This document shows positions 34,984 through 46,581 of a stretch of DNA of 64,000 nt, piece after piece (position 1 is the stretch's first letter; each line of letters starts with the position of its first letter). The translations under genes were made by a program, and so were the position numbers. Below the pieces are notes generated by a model. That model saw only the letters and a list, made by a program, of their open reading frames with translations, did not search any database and had not been told where the DNA came from. Origin of the DNA: Diphasiastrum complanatum (Eukaryota > Streptophyta > Lycopodiopsida > Lycopodiales > Lycopodiaceae); assembly GCA_029204225.1 (NCBI GenBank), contig CM055096.1:6068931-6132930 (forward strand), read 5' to 3'.

Positions 34984-35664
34984 CTAGGAAAGTCTTTGCA
35001 AACTTTTCAAGTTCTTTGTTCGCTTTACCATGGAATTCTTCCAAAGCTTTAATCTTTTCATCGAGTTGAGACTACATCTTTTCCAGCTGTATCTGCTCTT
35101 TTGACCAAGTTTCTCGAACTCGTCGATCATCTTATCTGCAGTAGCATTGATATTTGTTGATGCAATGGTGGTAGATGTTGCCGTGGTTTGCCCTATCATA
35201 GTGTATTCATTATGACATTTAAGCTCGCATCTAATCCGTTTAGATAGACCTGCTAAAAACCACATAAGCATCGTCATTGATTAGATCAGGATTACACTCG
35301 GATCTGAGGTGTTTCATCCGTTCAATATAATCTCGTATGGCCTCTCTTTTTCCCATTTTAATTTACTTAAAAAGAAAAAAAAATCTTCCATAAAATTCGT
35401 AATGAGAGCGGCTTTAACAACTTCCCAATCCATGCGTTCTGTTTCTTCTTGGTTATAAAACTAATAATGAGTAACTCTAGTTAAGGCCATAGGAAATAAC
35501 TAAACTTTATCTTCTGGAAAGACTTCGCCAAAAATCCTACATAATTCAGAAAAGATCTGGAAAAATCTAATGAGATCAGATAACCCATTGTAGTTTGGTA
35601 TACCTAAACGAGGAGACCTTCTAACAACAATCGGTGGTGGATTCATTGGTCCTCCTTCAACCAT
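34984..35664 (-). pseudogene. Ty3 gag capsid region, element X
   Basis: An ATG at 35,664 starts MVEGGPMNPPPIVVRRSPRL, followed by PNYNGLSDLIRFFQIFSELC, homologous to the frame at 49,076 (RRAPRLDLPKYNGLTDPVRF). Several stops and a frameshift follow, up to VYLNGLDASLNVIMNTL near 35,220. This is a Retrotrans_gag type capsid domain. Confidence 0.82.
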
Positions 35665-36354
35665 AATTCCAAATTACGTAAATCAGATAATGAGATTGGA
35701 TCTAGATTTTTCAAACAAAATTTCTATCTCAGATCTAATCAGATTTGTAAAATCTCTATCACTTGAAAATAATCAGATTTCTGATTTATGAAAAAAATAG
35801 ATCTTGATCAAGCGGTTATCACTAAAATGAAATTTTTTTTTCAGGATCACTATCAAATCATAATAGAATGGCTCAAAAATTTGATAGAGGATAGATTTGG
35901 TAGAGCAAAATCTAGAAATACTATAGGCAAAGGTTGACTGGGCAAGGGTTGATTCAGTGAAGGTTCTTCACTATTATTTTTGGTAACAATTCATTGATCT
36001 GGCTATTTTTCTCACAAATCTGGTAAAATTAACTTTCGTCGACCTTACAGTGGATAAATATGACACAGATAAATGTGGTAGAATTGGCAAAGGTTCTTTA
36101 TGGCAAAAATTGAGGTTTTTGTAGCTTGGCGAGATTGACTTTTTATAAGATCCTGATAGATCTAATCTAACAATCAGATTAGATGTAAAACAAGAAGATC
36201 CACTCAAATGAAGCAACATCACTCTAAATCTAACCCTAAAATTCAATTTTAACTGTATTCATGCCAAAACAAAATGCCTAATGCAAGCTAACATCCGTCC
36301 AAACATACTACAATATGAGAAATTGGCATAGCTCCCCGGCAGCGGCGCTAAAAT
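35665..36354 (-). other. Leader and primer-binding site of Ty3 element X
   Basis: Untranslated leader with CAAAGGTTC/GAAGGTTC motifs. The primer site at 36,333-36,350 reads TAGCGCCGCTGCCGGGGA on the minus strand, two mismatches from the tRNA-Asp consensus. Its second base is mutated, four bases from the LTR end. Confidence 0.78.
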
Positions 36355-37141
36355 TGTAGTGGCTTTATTTCCTTTCCTATCCTCAACCCAAGATCTAAGC
36401 ACACAAGCATCAAGGAGATGAAGTTAGTCATCATGCGGAGGTTCGATCCCAGAGAGCGATGGCATAAAACAAATCCAACATATATGCATGATCCACAATT
36501 AGCTCTAAGATCCATTAACACCAAGCATTAACCCTACATCCATTAACACTATCAATCAACACTACAACCATTAACACTAAATCTCCAATGATAATAGCTG
36601 ACTCTTTTTCTCTCTCACAAAAGCATAAGAAGTAGCAATTTCTATAAGCTTCAGATCCACCAACTAGCAAATACAAAGAAAATATGAGAGATGGAAAAAA
36701 AATGATAAAGAGCAAGGACATTCACAAATCCATTCCATAAGAGAGCCAATCTGCTTGTATTGAAATGAAGATAGAACATGTACAATCATTCGAAATTGCT
36801 ACTTATACAGGAAATTGAGGAGATGGGCATCCCAATTCCTATTGGCTAATTCCTACCTCACTAACTACTCAAATTTAAAAAACAGTGGGAACCCATTTAA
36901 TAATTGGAGGGAACCAACTTGAAATTGAAATTGAAATTCCTACCTCTTTTATTCACTAACTTGACATTTAGGCCTGCGACATTAAAAGTCTCGCAAAAAG
37001 GCCTAAAGTCCTTTTATTAACTTTCTAATTAATCAGATAACTATGTGATCATCGGGTTGGACTTACACACGCAGGGTGTCAAATCCCTCCCTCTTATTAA
37101 CTAGGGTTAGAGTTGTCTTGGAATCTGCAAACCCTCCAACA
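36355..37141 (-). mobile_element. 5' LTR of Ty3 element X, 787 bp
   Basis: Minus-strand ends TGTTGG (37,141) and CTACA (36,355). It is clearly related to 30,725-31,860 but with many differences and small indels, so it is older or from a different subfamily. The right flank is a fragment of the TFIIS-N block's upstream region. Confidence 0.87.
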
Positions 37142-37330
37142 TAAGGCATCAAGGGGCTGCAACCTATAATGGTGGACGTCAAGAGGATATCAGCCAAGGA
37201 TTGCACTGTTGCAATAGCTTTTTGAAAAGGAAGAATAGGAAGAACTTGGAATTTGAATTATCCTAAAAAGTGTGACATGCATGCATGCACAAAATCATAT
37301 TTTCCTTTTTCATGAAGAAAAAGGAGGTCC
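37142..37330 (+). repeat. Fragment D of the TFIIS-N block (upstream part only)
   Basis: GCTGCAACCTATAATGGTGG and, after a gap, GAAGAACTTGGAATTTGAATT plus TGTGACATGCATGCATGCAC match 42,208-42,540 of copy B. No gene sequence is present. Confidence 0.75.
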
Positions 37331-37629
37331 ATGTTTTGGACCCTTTCCGTGACTCCCTAATTGGTGTGATCAAGAGGGCCAAGAACGGGTTTCGATCTCC
37401 AATCGGGTGAGTATCGTGTGTAGTAATGGGCTTCGATCCAAAGGGGAGGAGGTTAAACTACATAGTAGATATGGGATCTAAGCCAACTAAGGGTGTCAAG
37501 CTTAGTTTTGGATCTAAAAGTGGAATGACTTAGATTGAAGAGTGAGATTTTTCTTGGATCTTGGTTTCTTGGCTCATGTAGGCATCTTTGTCTCTAGATC
37601 TTCTCCTCAAGAGGTTGATATTCTCAAGG
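37331..37629. other. No gene recognised
   Basis: No coding or repeat signal was seen between fragment D and the inverted-repeat element. Confidence 0.5.
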
Positions 37630-38007
37630 CATTAGAGGAGTTTTGAGTTCAAAAAAGACCCTTTAAGAATTCGTGCAAGATGTCTTTTTTATTATTAAAA
37701 TATTATAACACTAATACTTTTGACTTGCCATAACTTTTTAATCATAGCTTAGAAGTATATCATGTAACATATCATTGGAAAGCCCTTGTTGAGCACTTTC
37801 CAATGCACACACTTTGCTAAATTTAGACTTACCACTAAAAAGCTATGCCATTTTTTAGTATGGAATCAAAATGTGGAATCAAAAAGTTACGTTACGGAGA
37901 TTTCAAATTTGAGTGTTTTGATTGGTCCATGTGTAAGAAAAATTTGTGAAGAAATATAAAAAGAATCTTTACAAAGGGTCTTTATTGGATTTAGAACTCC
38001 TCTAATG
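37630..38007. mobile_element. 378-bp inverted-repeat element, copy 2 (opposite orientation)
   Basis: Same terminal sequence CATTAGAGGAG...CTCCTCTAATG and the same length as copy 1, but inverted. Flanks are CTCAAGG and GAGGTGA, again with no convincing target duplication. Internal similarity is high by eye. Confidence 0.87.
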
Positions 38008-38123
38008 GAGGTGAACAATGAAAGAGAAACAACCTAAAGGATCCTGATGATCTCTCCAAAGGTGATTTCTAACCTATTTTGCTTGAGTGTGGGCTTCACA
38101 AGCAAGCAATAATGGAAGGAAGA

Positions 38124-38126
<3 letters not shown>

Positions 38127-38218
<92 letters not shown>
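38127..38218. repeat. (CT)n microsatellite
   Basis: 92-base CT tract. Confidence 0.96.
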
Positions 38219-38221
<3 letters not shown>

Positions 38222-39109
38222 CTGTATTCTTCCTTTCAAAAAGTGATTACAAAATGGTGTCACATGCTCTTTATAGACAATCCTAGGTTTAGGATTTTTG
38301 GTTCACCCAAAACCATGTGCCATAAGAATTTGACTTTATAAAAATGTTTAAAACCAAATTGCATTTTAACTACTTGGTTCCTTTTTCACTTTAGGCCTAT
38401 AATTCTTGCACCATAGGGTTATGAGTATAGTGCACCTTCTACGGGTGTCTGACATTACATTCCAGGTCTTTTATGTCGACTCTGCCATGCTTTTATTCCC
38501 ATCATTGTAAAATATGGTGGTGAGAAACTGTGCTCTGTTTCTGCTCATTTGTCGTGGTCTATTGACTTCTCTGGCATTGGCGTTCCCGGTACATATATAT
38601 TCTAGATCGCCTTTATCTATGATTTGTCGACATTCTTCATTGTAGTTCGGTGGCTCAACTCCATTGTTTGATATCCGTTATGCTCTTTTTATAGCCAGAA
38701 TCAGTTAGAAGAATCTTCATGGAAATATTCTAACATGCTCCCATTGCGAATTTGGTGAAAGTCCCTCTATACTTGCGTATGTCTTTGGCATTGGCATGCA
38801 TGGCAATGTGAAACAATTGCGAAGGAAGGTAAAAGGGGTAAAGATGAGAGGGAGAGGTGGGAAGCGGTGAAAAGTGAGAAATTTTTTTGGGGGAGAAATG
38901 AATAGCTGTAGAGGGGGAGGAGGACGGGGGGGATGGAGGTAGTGACAGAGAAAGTGTATATACAATTAGATTAAGAAAACAAAAGGAAAATAAGAAAGAG
39001 AAAATAAAACGAACGGTGAAAAACAAGAAAATAAAAGTGAGTCCTTCGATTCTTTTTGTGCGGCTTTTTATTTTTTTAGGCATGTTTGTTTCTAAACTCA
39101 AACTCATTG

Positions 39110-39162
<53 letters not shown>

Positions 39163-39289
39163 ATAATCGCCTTGTTATTGTAACACATTATTTAGAAACA
39201 TTTTTTGATATATAGATTTTTCAATCTGGCAGTATAGGCAGCATACCTTTTCTTAGTCGGGTGGACAAGACTTTTGCATTGAATGCATC
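38219..39289. other. No gene; purine-rich DNA and a (TA)n tract
   Basis: A purine-rich stretch at 38,815-39,045 produces Pro/Ser-rich minus-strand frames (up to 152 codons) that look compositional. A (TA)n tract occupies 39,111-39,158. Confidence 0.55.
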
Positions 39290-40113
39290 GACAAAAAAAG
39301 AACGACATTCAATTGTGGAGTGATGACAAGGTTTCATCAAGCCAGTAGTACAAGAAGGGATACCAATCTGGTCGAAAGTGACCTTGTTGGAACCATACAA
39401 GAGATACTAGAATCAACTATAGATCTTTCAAGATCTTTTTGTAAATGGTTTCAAACTATATATTGAGGGCCACATGCAACTATACGATTCGATTCCAAAG
39501 GACTATTTGCTCTTGATTCAACAAAGATCTTCCAATGAAACATTGGTTTTACCAAATCATTGTGAACAAGTAAGAATTGTTGGTACTTTTAAATTAGTTA
39601 TTGAGCACACTAAATTCAATCTCCAACTCATTTTTATGATCTGTATGCACACAAATACCCTTTGATTTTCAAAAATATTGAGCTCAAAGATGTGATAACC
39701 AACAATCATGAAGAAGAAGAGGAAAGTGATCATCATATGGAAAATCATGCTAAAAAAGACCCACATAATGAAGAGGATGAAAAACTTAACTACTTCTTGG
39801 AGCCAAACAAGCATGATGATTGGGTCAGTGACAACGAGTGAAGTGTCAAAAGTCAAATAAATGATAACACTGATGATTTACCAATAATCTTCCAACAAGA
39901 ATAGACCATTTGTTTGAAATCTATGAAAGAATTAAAGTATTGGATGAGTGTGAAAGTGATGCAAATGATCAAGAAGGTGCACCTATGTCCATTCTAGGAG
40001 GTATACATAGACTTGAACTATATTTAGAACATGACTCAAATGAATGGCAAGATATCAATGATGACTTAAATGAGAAATTGTACGAGATCGATTCAATTGT
40101 ATTAAATAATTAA
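39290..40113 (+). pseudogene. CACTA transposase C-terminal region (DUF4216-like), second element
   Basis: Plus strand: NLVESDLVGTIQEIL, RSFCKWFQTIY, a stop, GPHATIRFDSKGLFALDSTK, another stop, then ETLVLPNHCEQV. This lines up piece by piece with the minus-strand DUF4216-like exon at 11.3-11.7 kb (NLLSSQLDYCGTINDIL, KWFKVIC, GPNATIK, AIDSTK, PQQCEQV). Acidic segments follow (39,700-40,110), including ECESDANDQEG. The 5' part of the gene is absent. Confidence 0.68.
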
Positions 40114-40635
40114 GTCAATTATTGGTTATAGAGATATATTGTGTTTATATCTCAACATTCCATACAATCTTTCACACTTCTCTCCTTCTTTATTTTGACA
40201 GATATTTGCAATCAGATTAATTTCATTGTACTGACTAGAAAACGTATAGTTTCTTTCCCAAATATCTTATCAGAAAATGCCAAAGTGATACATTATGCAT
40301 CTACACATTGATGTAAACATAGCAATATTATATGTGGTGTGTGAATTGGAGAAATTGTAAGTGCCCACACACTAGATCCAAAAAGGCATTACATGTTACA
40401 TGAAGTTGCATCTTCACAGTGACATTTTGCATAGTGATCTACAACCATCTACAATTTGAGCTAAAGACATGTTTGTAAGTTTTGTCAGTTGATCCAAGAG
40501 TAGTACCCTTTGACAAGTGCAACACGCTCCTATAGTAGCCACGACAGTATTAGTGATCAAACACTTGCAAAACTCATGCTTGTTGAGCAAAACATGTGAA
40601 AACAAATTACCCAAAGCTAAGGTTAATGCATAAAA

Positions 40636-40767
<132 letters not shown>

Positions 40768-40769
40768 CG

Positions 40770-41081
40770 TCGCTTACAAAACGTCGCTTTGCAATAATTA
40801 ATCATCGCCACACAACCATAAATATATGTTGCTATGTGATAGTGTTTTCAACAACATTACAAAGATGTTTGTCTGACGTCCAACGATGTTTACATTTAAT
40901 CATAACTGCACGATGTTGTGTAAATTTATCAGAATTAAAACCAGAGAGATGATTTTTTTAATTGAATGTTTCTATAACGTCGCATTGCAATGCAATGTTT
41001 CAAAGTCAAAACCTTTTAAACGTTGCTATGCGACGCTGCTATAACTTTGCAGGAAAAAATTCTGAGGGATGAGTTTTCTAC
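40770..41081 (+). mobile_element. Putative 3' terminus of the second CACTA element
   Basis: The stretch ends GGATGAGTTTTCTACAGTG, whose complement CACTGTAGAAAACTCATCCC resembles CACTA terminal repeats (CACTA with one change). Upstream are several ACGTCGC, ACGATGTT and GCGACG motifs in both orientations, typical of subterminal repeats. It lies 1 kb downstream of the DUF4216-like fragment in the right orientation. The same terminus occurs at 9,602. Confidence 0.5.
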
Positions 41082-42047
41082 AGTGACCATTTAGCAACAT
41101 TAGTATGTGTCCAGGCATATTTGTGTTGTGCCAATGTCAGCCAACGATGATCAATAGTATATTTGTTCGCTCTCTGCCAAATGTCTGGATGTTCTTTGTG
41201 GAAACTTATAGATATGCTGGATGTTCTTTGTGGAAACTTATAGATATGCTGTAACTTAGCAAATTCTTCTAGATACGATAAAGAAAGTTTTCAGTGCAAG
41301 ACTTTGTGGTAGTTGGAAATTGGAGATATGTTGTAATTGGAAGTATATTGAAATTAGCACAAATTTCTCTTGGTAGACTTGGTGGTATCACTGATGACTT
41401 CATGAGGCTTCTTGTGCACATTGGTGTGAAACTTGAAGAATTCTATGTTTTAGATTGTTTGTAAGTGCTTGAATGCTCTTAATACCCTATATCTAGTTGT
41501 TAGGCAAAGCATACTAGTATATTCTTTTGTCACTTTCTTGTATGAATAGAAACCTTTTTGCTTAACATTCCAATGATGCTTTTGATATGCATATATATAT
41601 ATATATCTTGCTATAATAATTGCTGAGCGATGTTTATATTGACACAAATAAGCTTCACACACTTTTGTCGCTATACATCTTTTTGTATGCTAGCGCCCTT
41701 CATAATATCTTTAAAGAAGCGTTTATTAAAGATTTATAAGGCTTTGATCTAAACATGACATTTAGCTTTAGTAATTTACATGCCATGGACCATGGTGGAT
41801 CTCAATGAGAATTGCCCTCAAATCTGTATTACATTGAATTTTTTATTCATTCATAGATTATTGTGCTAGCCATTGTTAGTCTATCAATGTGACTTGAAAA
41901 TAGGTTGTCTAAAATTTAGATGTAAAAATATTTGTGTTATGAGCTTTTGATTTTTTTTAAAGCGTAGTTTTTGTAGAAGCCTAGTAGGATTCATGGTAAA
42001 GGTTAAAAACATCTATAAACCATAAACATCTCTCTCACTTACCCACA
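41082..42047. other. Repeat-derived DNA, no gene
   Basis: 41,082-41,600 matches 9,603-10,085. A 29-base segment (GCTGGATGTTCTTTGTGG type) is duplicated at about 41,187-41,250. 41,945-42,030 matches 9,300-9,398 inverted. A short (TA)n run is at 41,590. Confidence 0.6.

Positions 42048-42140
<93 letters not shown>
42048..42140. repeat. (CT)n(CA)n compound microsatellite
   Basis: CT tract 42,048-42,074 passing into CA to 42,140; marks the left limit of copy B. Confidence 0.96.
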
Positions 42141-42142
<2 letters not shown>

Positions 42143-43220
42143 CTAAGCAACATTGTGAATACCTCATTTGTCAATAGCGAGGCGAAGGCCATTAGAAGGA
42201 AGGACGTTGCAGCCTATGATGGTGGACATCAAGAGTAAGACTCTTATGACATGAAACTGGTAGATAGCTAATGTCTAGACTACTTATGATCAAATTAAGA
42301 TTTATGTTCCATAAATGTGTGCATTGTTTTTGGCTTTAAACAAAATTCATCTAGATCGGATATGTTCGATATTATCATAATCTTTCATTTGATGTTTCCC
42401 AGAAAAAGAAAAAAGTACCCGAGCTTTTTAGAAAGCAAGAATTGGAAGAACTTGGAATAAGAATTATCTTAAATAGTGTGACATGCATGCATGCACAAAA
42501 TCATATATCCCTTTTTCATGAAAAAAAGGAGGTGCCTACTAGAGCAAAATCTTGTGCACCTCCCTTTTTTTAAAAAATTTTGTTACATGGAATGGGATGC
42601 ATAAGGTGAAAAAATCTTATGCACAAAAAGTGCTTGTAAAAAATGTTTTACACCAAAAAGAAAAAAAATTCAAAAAGTAAAAAAGGTTTCCATGTGAAGG
42701 AAGGTCTTCTTGTGGGGCTAAGGCCCTCATCCGAAGACACTTCCATTAGCAAAAAAGCCTACAATGGAGACCCCCGCCCCCTCTCCTCATTTACATAGCA
42801 ATTAATTCATGACTTTTACCCTAAAGCGCCCTAAAGCCTTGCTCATGTGCAAATCCCAGTGCTCTCATTTGCCGGTTAAAAATATTAGACAGACTTCATT
42901 CACTCTTTTACTCGCAGAGGTCTTATACTATTCCAACACAACATTTCTGTTGAAAAGAAAAAGGAGCTGGCAGAAAAGAAGCAGCAGCAACACAAGATTA
43001 GTCGTGGATCAGCAGGCAGGCGTAATCAAAACAACAACACCAGGGATCGATCGGGTTTTGTTTTTTGCCACTACTTTCAATACTTGTATTATTCATTTTG
43101 TTGAAAGTCGTAAATATTTTGCATGTTTAATCATTGCGCTTCCATGATGTTCAGTCTCAGTCCTCTGCTTAGCTTGTTTGAGTGCTTTCTAAGATTTGAT
43201 TGATTATCATCTTGCGAACT

Positions 43221-43341
43221 GTAAGTCATTCATGCATCATGCAGCTTCTTGTTCAACAAGATGGTCATCTTCGATCTAAGCACCCATGCTCTATAAATTA
43301 TAGTTGATTAAGCTTATTAGTATTCTTTGTATGCTATTCAG
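43221..43341 (+). other. Predicted 5'-UTR intron of the TFIIS-N gene, copy B
   Basis: A consensus GTAAGT donor at 43,221 and an AG acceptor at 43,341 after TATGCTATTC define a 121-bp intron. The start ATG follows 15 bases after the acceptor. The same donor and acceptor are conserved in copies A and C. Splicing itself is inferred. Confidence 0.55.
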
Positions 43342-43355
43342 CCATTGTGATTGCC

Positions 43356-44138
43356 ATGGAACAAATTTACGATGCAACAAGTGGAGAGGTTGGTGAGGTT
43401 AACGTTCGTGGGAATGAAATAATGATTATCAAGGAGCAACTGCTTAGAGCTGATGAGTTTCCTCCGGAAAGGCTGTTGCGACTACCCTTCCAACTGAAGA
43501 GCATGGATTTGGGCTTGGAGGATTTGAAAGCCACAATGGTGGGAAAAGTAGTGAACAAATTAAAAAAGCGTGTACATGGAGGTGTCAGATACGTTGCAGA
43601 TTGGCTTCTGGGTGATTGGAATCAATTGGTTCACAACATATTTCATACACCTTCTAAACAAACAAATGGCTGCAATTCCACTACAGGTCTCCAGCAAATT
43701 TGCAGGCGGAAAGCAACTCCTACTCTTCCTCCTCTGAAAGAAGTTCAAAAAAGGCCTTCAATGCAGGTCAAGAAGACCGTGAACAACGAACTAATTTCAA
43801 GCGCATCATCATCATCAGTCGTCGTGCTTCGAAACTCTCGTAGGCCTGCACGTGCTACTCAGGTGCCCACTTCTCTAGACATTCTGAAGAACGTCAATCA
43901 TAAAGCATCTGCTGTTGCTGTACCATCTACTGCATATGCTGCTCGTAAAAAGAACGTTTGGGTAAAGTCTAATGGTGAGGTAATAGGCGGACCCATAGTT
44001 TGTCGGATCCCTACATCAGGGATCAGCAAGAAAGCAGACGACGTGCCAGCTATTGAGCCCAAAAGAGGCCAAAAAAGGATTCATAGTCAGACGGGATTAT
44101 CAAGCTCACAGGTAAAACGATGCGAGGGGCAGTCTTGA
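43356..44138 (+). CDS. TFIIS N-terminal (MED26/Elongin A-like) domain protein, copy B, intact
   Basis: 260 codons from the ATG in GCCATGG; an in-frame GTG lies three codons upstream but the ATG fits plants. Residues ~20-90 form the TFIIS N-terminal four-helix domain: EIMIIKEQLLRADEFPPERL, LPFQLKSMDLGLEDLKATM, VGKVVNKLKK and ADWLLGDWNQLVHNIF, with the conserved Trp in the last helix. The family (TFIIS, Elongin A, MED26, IWS1) acts in Pol II elongation by docking other factors; plant MED26-like proteins have this domain in mid-protein. The C-terminal half is basic and low complexity (SSASSSSVVVLRNSRRPAR; KRGQKRIH), suggesting nuclear localisation. It lacks the usual ~100-residue N-terminal part of plant MED26-like proteins, so it may be a truncated, domain-only derivative. 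It is the only uninterrupted copy of three. Whether it is expressed is unknown. Confidence 0.7.
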   Translation: MEQIYDATSGEVGEVNVRGNEIMIIKEQLLRADEFPPERLLRLPFQLKSMDLGLEDLKATMVGKVVNKLKKRVHGGVRYVADWLLGDWNQLVHNIFHTPSKQTNGCNSTTGLQQICRRKATPTLPPLKEVQKRPSMQVKKTVNNELISSASSSSVVVLRNSRRPARATQVPTSLDILKNVNHKASAVAVPSTAYAARKKNVWVKSNGEVIGGPIVCRIPTSGISKKADDVPAIEPKRGQKRIHSQTGLSSSQVKRCEGQS

Positions 44139-45249
44139 ACATTAACCAATATTCAAAGCCAAATAAGTGAAGTGCAATTGTGGCCCACTGATTAGCTAAG
44201 CAGCCAGCGGCTCGAGCGTTCTCTTTTATAGGCTGTCGCCTCTGTGCTGCACGGATTTACATAAAGGCTTAAGAAGCTGATGCATCTTCAACTCAAGTAA
44301 AGTGAGACACTGGAAGTAGAGGCAAATTCCAATTGACCTACATTTTGAAGATATGCATTGTTGCAACAACTCAGTTTTTTTTATCAGACAGCTTTTGTTG
44401 TTAACATTCTCTGGCAATATTGAATACTTTAGTAGTTCTGACCACTGACCAAACGTAACAATCTCAATAACACATGTTTTCGGTCTATTATGAAGGCATT
44501 TATTTTACTACCACACACACACGCAAACTATAAATACTCTAAATTAGTTGCAGATTTCGGACGTAGCTGCAATAACGAACAATCAAACATTTGGATTTCA
44601 TAATATTTGTCATTTCTAGATTCTGATTACGAGCATCTTGAGATCCTCAAAAATATGAGACGCATCCTTTTTAGGCTGTACTGGCTGTAACGCTTCTAAG
44701 GTGTTGGTTCATACGTGTCTTTATTCCAACTCACACCCATACCTCTGAGCCTGGCTTTGGGATCATTTCAAACTCTAATTTGCATTCAGTCCCGTGCAAC
44801 ATCCTTAGCAGAATAAAAATCCACCTGGCCTGCATTCCTGAAGTCCAGAACGTAATTTTTACATAGGATATGAAGCACGGTATAATAAGAGAAGAAAAAG
44901 TGAAGCATGAGATTACCCTCTGTATCGATGTCGTTCCCAGATCAGACACAAAGCATGGCTTTTATACAAATAATGCCAAGATCATTCCATCATCATATTA
45001 TTCTATCTCAACATGAGTTTATCACTTTAAAGCATTCTCATACACGATTTGCACAAAGTGCTTCTTCACATCCTTTGCATTATTATTTGCCATTGCCAAT
45101 GTTGTTTTAGGCATATGGTTGTGATTAAACTAGTTTAATGTTTGATCTTTCGCTAAAATATTAGATTAACTAAATTTGCATTTTGGCTCTCACATTTCAT
45201 GTTTCATCCCTTTTGTACTCTTATTGCCATTCTCTTTTGATGAAAGCAA

Positions 45250-45251
<2 letters not shown>

Positions 45252-45313
<62 letters not shown>

Positions 45314-45351
45314 TTTCTCGTGCACACGCACGCACGCATGCATGCACACAT

Positions 45352-45421
<70 letters not shown>
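45252..45421. repeat. (CT)n ... (CA)n compound microsatellite
   Basis: CT tract 45,252-45,300, then ATCT and CGCACGCATG units, then CA 45,352-45,421. It lies just right of copy B, mirroring the CT-CA tract on its left. Confidence 0.96.
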
Positions 45422-45424
<3 letters not shown>

Positions 45425-46581
45425 CACACGAGGGCATGCTCTACCTACTCTTAGCAAAGAACCAATTAAAGGCATATTAACTTGTGATTGTGATGCCCCA
45501 CCTAGAGTTTTAATTAGCATTTAGGCTACAAAAACTTGTGTCCCAATACAACCTTTTAGTGAGCCTATTTCGCATCAAATTTGAATTTATGAGGGCAAAG
45601 AGATGTAGTCTAAAAATTGCAAAATATTAGATCAAAATCATAGCATTAGAAGGAGATGGAATGTAGGAGCCAAGGTCAAGTTTATGGTTGCCAATGATAA
45701 TTGGTTGTTTTGAGCTTCTGAGGTTTTATAATGTGAAAAAATGCAAATAATAGCTTGATTAAACTATATTTGTTACACATATGTGAAACCTATTCCCACG
45801 TGTGAAGGATAGGCCTAGTTAGGCTAGTACCAAATCTCATGAGTAGATAAGACCATTTGGCAAGTTTCTATAAGTTAGGACCAATTTCTTTCAATCTAGG
45901 AATTTTGGAGAGGTGCAATCTGATTTGATGTCTCTAAATTAGGAGTAGACTTTAATAGTAGGTTAAGTATTGATCACATGCCACCCTCACAAATGTGAAA
46001 TCAGGTCAGACCAGCATGAGCTCTATCATATTTTGTATATGCTCTTTTTGAAGCTCAATATTCTACACATTGGGACAAACTGGGAAGTTGAAATTTTTAA
46101 AAAATTCGCTTACTAGATTGAAGTAGATCATTTGCTTGTATTTTTTTGGATTCGATGCTTGAATAATCACTTGTACGTTTCTCTCAGCTCTACGTTTGTA
46201 TAGCAGCCTATACTTCACACATGTGAAGCTATTTTAGTCATTTGAAATTTTGTGTACTGTTTGTTCTTGCTTGCATAATTTGAAGATGTGCAAGTTGTGA
46301 AAAATGTCAAGCTTAGTTGATTCATTTTAGCAATTTTGAGACCAACATGAAATTTCAAAGTAGAGATAGATTTGTGTTTGTCAATAAAGACCTAAATAGT
46401 GTTTGTACTATTTTTGGCGAGTATATTTGTGGATGAGGTTGGATTTAGACCCATTCTAATTGGCTAATGTTGATACATTGCATTTAGTCACTAAAATTTA
46501 GATTTTTGGTGAAGTACCTAAAATTTGCTATTTTAGGGCTTTCTTATAGCAAGTGGACAAGTGACATTATGGTTGTTATAA
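45422..46581. other. No gene; dispersed repeat at 45,634-45,990
   Basis: 45,634-45,990 repeats 6,848-7,215. Around 46,215 a TACTTCACACATGTGAAGC motif resembles the palindrome in the copia LTR at 3,142, so this may be remnant LTR of the copia fragment that follows. Confidence 0.5.

Larger units (their letters stand above)
42141..45125 (+). repeat. Copy B of the TFIIS-N gene block
   Basis: Inverted relative to copies A and C. It includes ~0.7 kb upstream DNA, 5' UTR, intron, coding exon and ~1 kb 3' flank. Relative to A it has a different sequence just upstream of the transcript start and lacks ~375 bases near its right end. Confidence 0.82.

Noticed and set aside
38730-39188. 152-codon minus-strand frame rich in Pro, Ser and Phe
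   Set aside because: It spans a (TA)n tract and a purine-rich stretch; its composition explains it and no domain is seen.
42809-43147. 112-codon frame upstream of the TFIIS-N gene, copy B
   Set aside because: It lies in the presumed promoter and 5' UTR. The frame is not conserved in copy A, where another frame is open instead, so it is unlikely to be translated.
45299-45520. Cys-Val repeat ORF on the minus strand
   Set aside because: Translation of a (CA)n tract.
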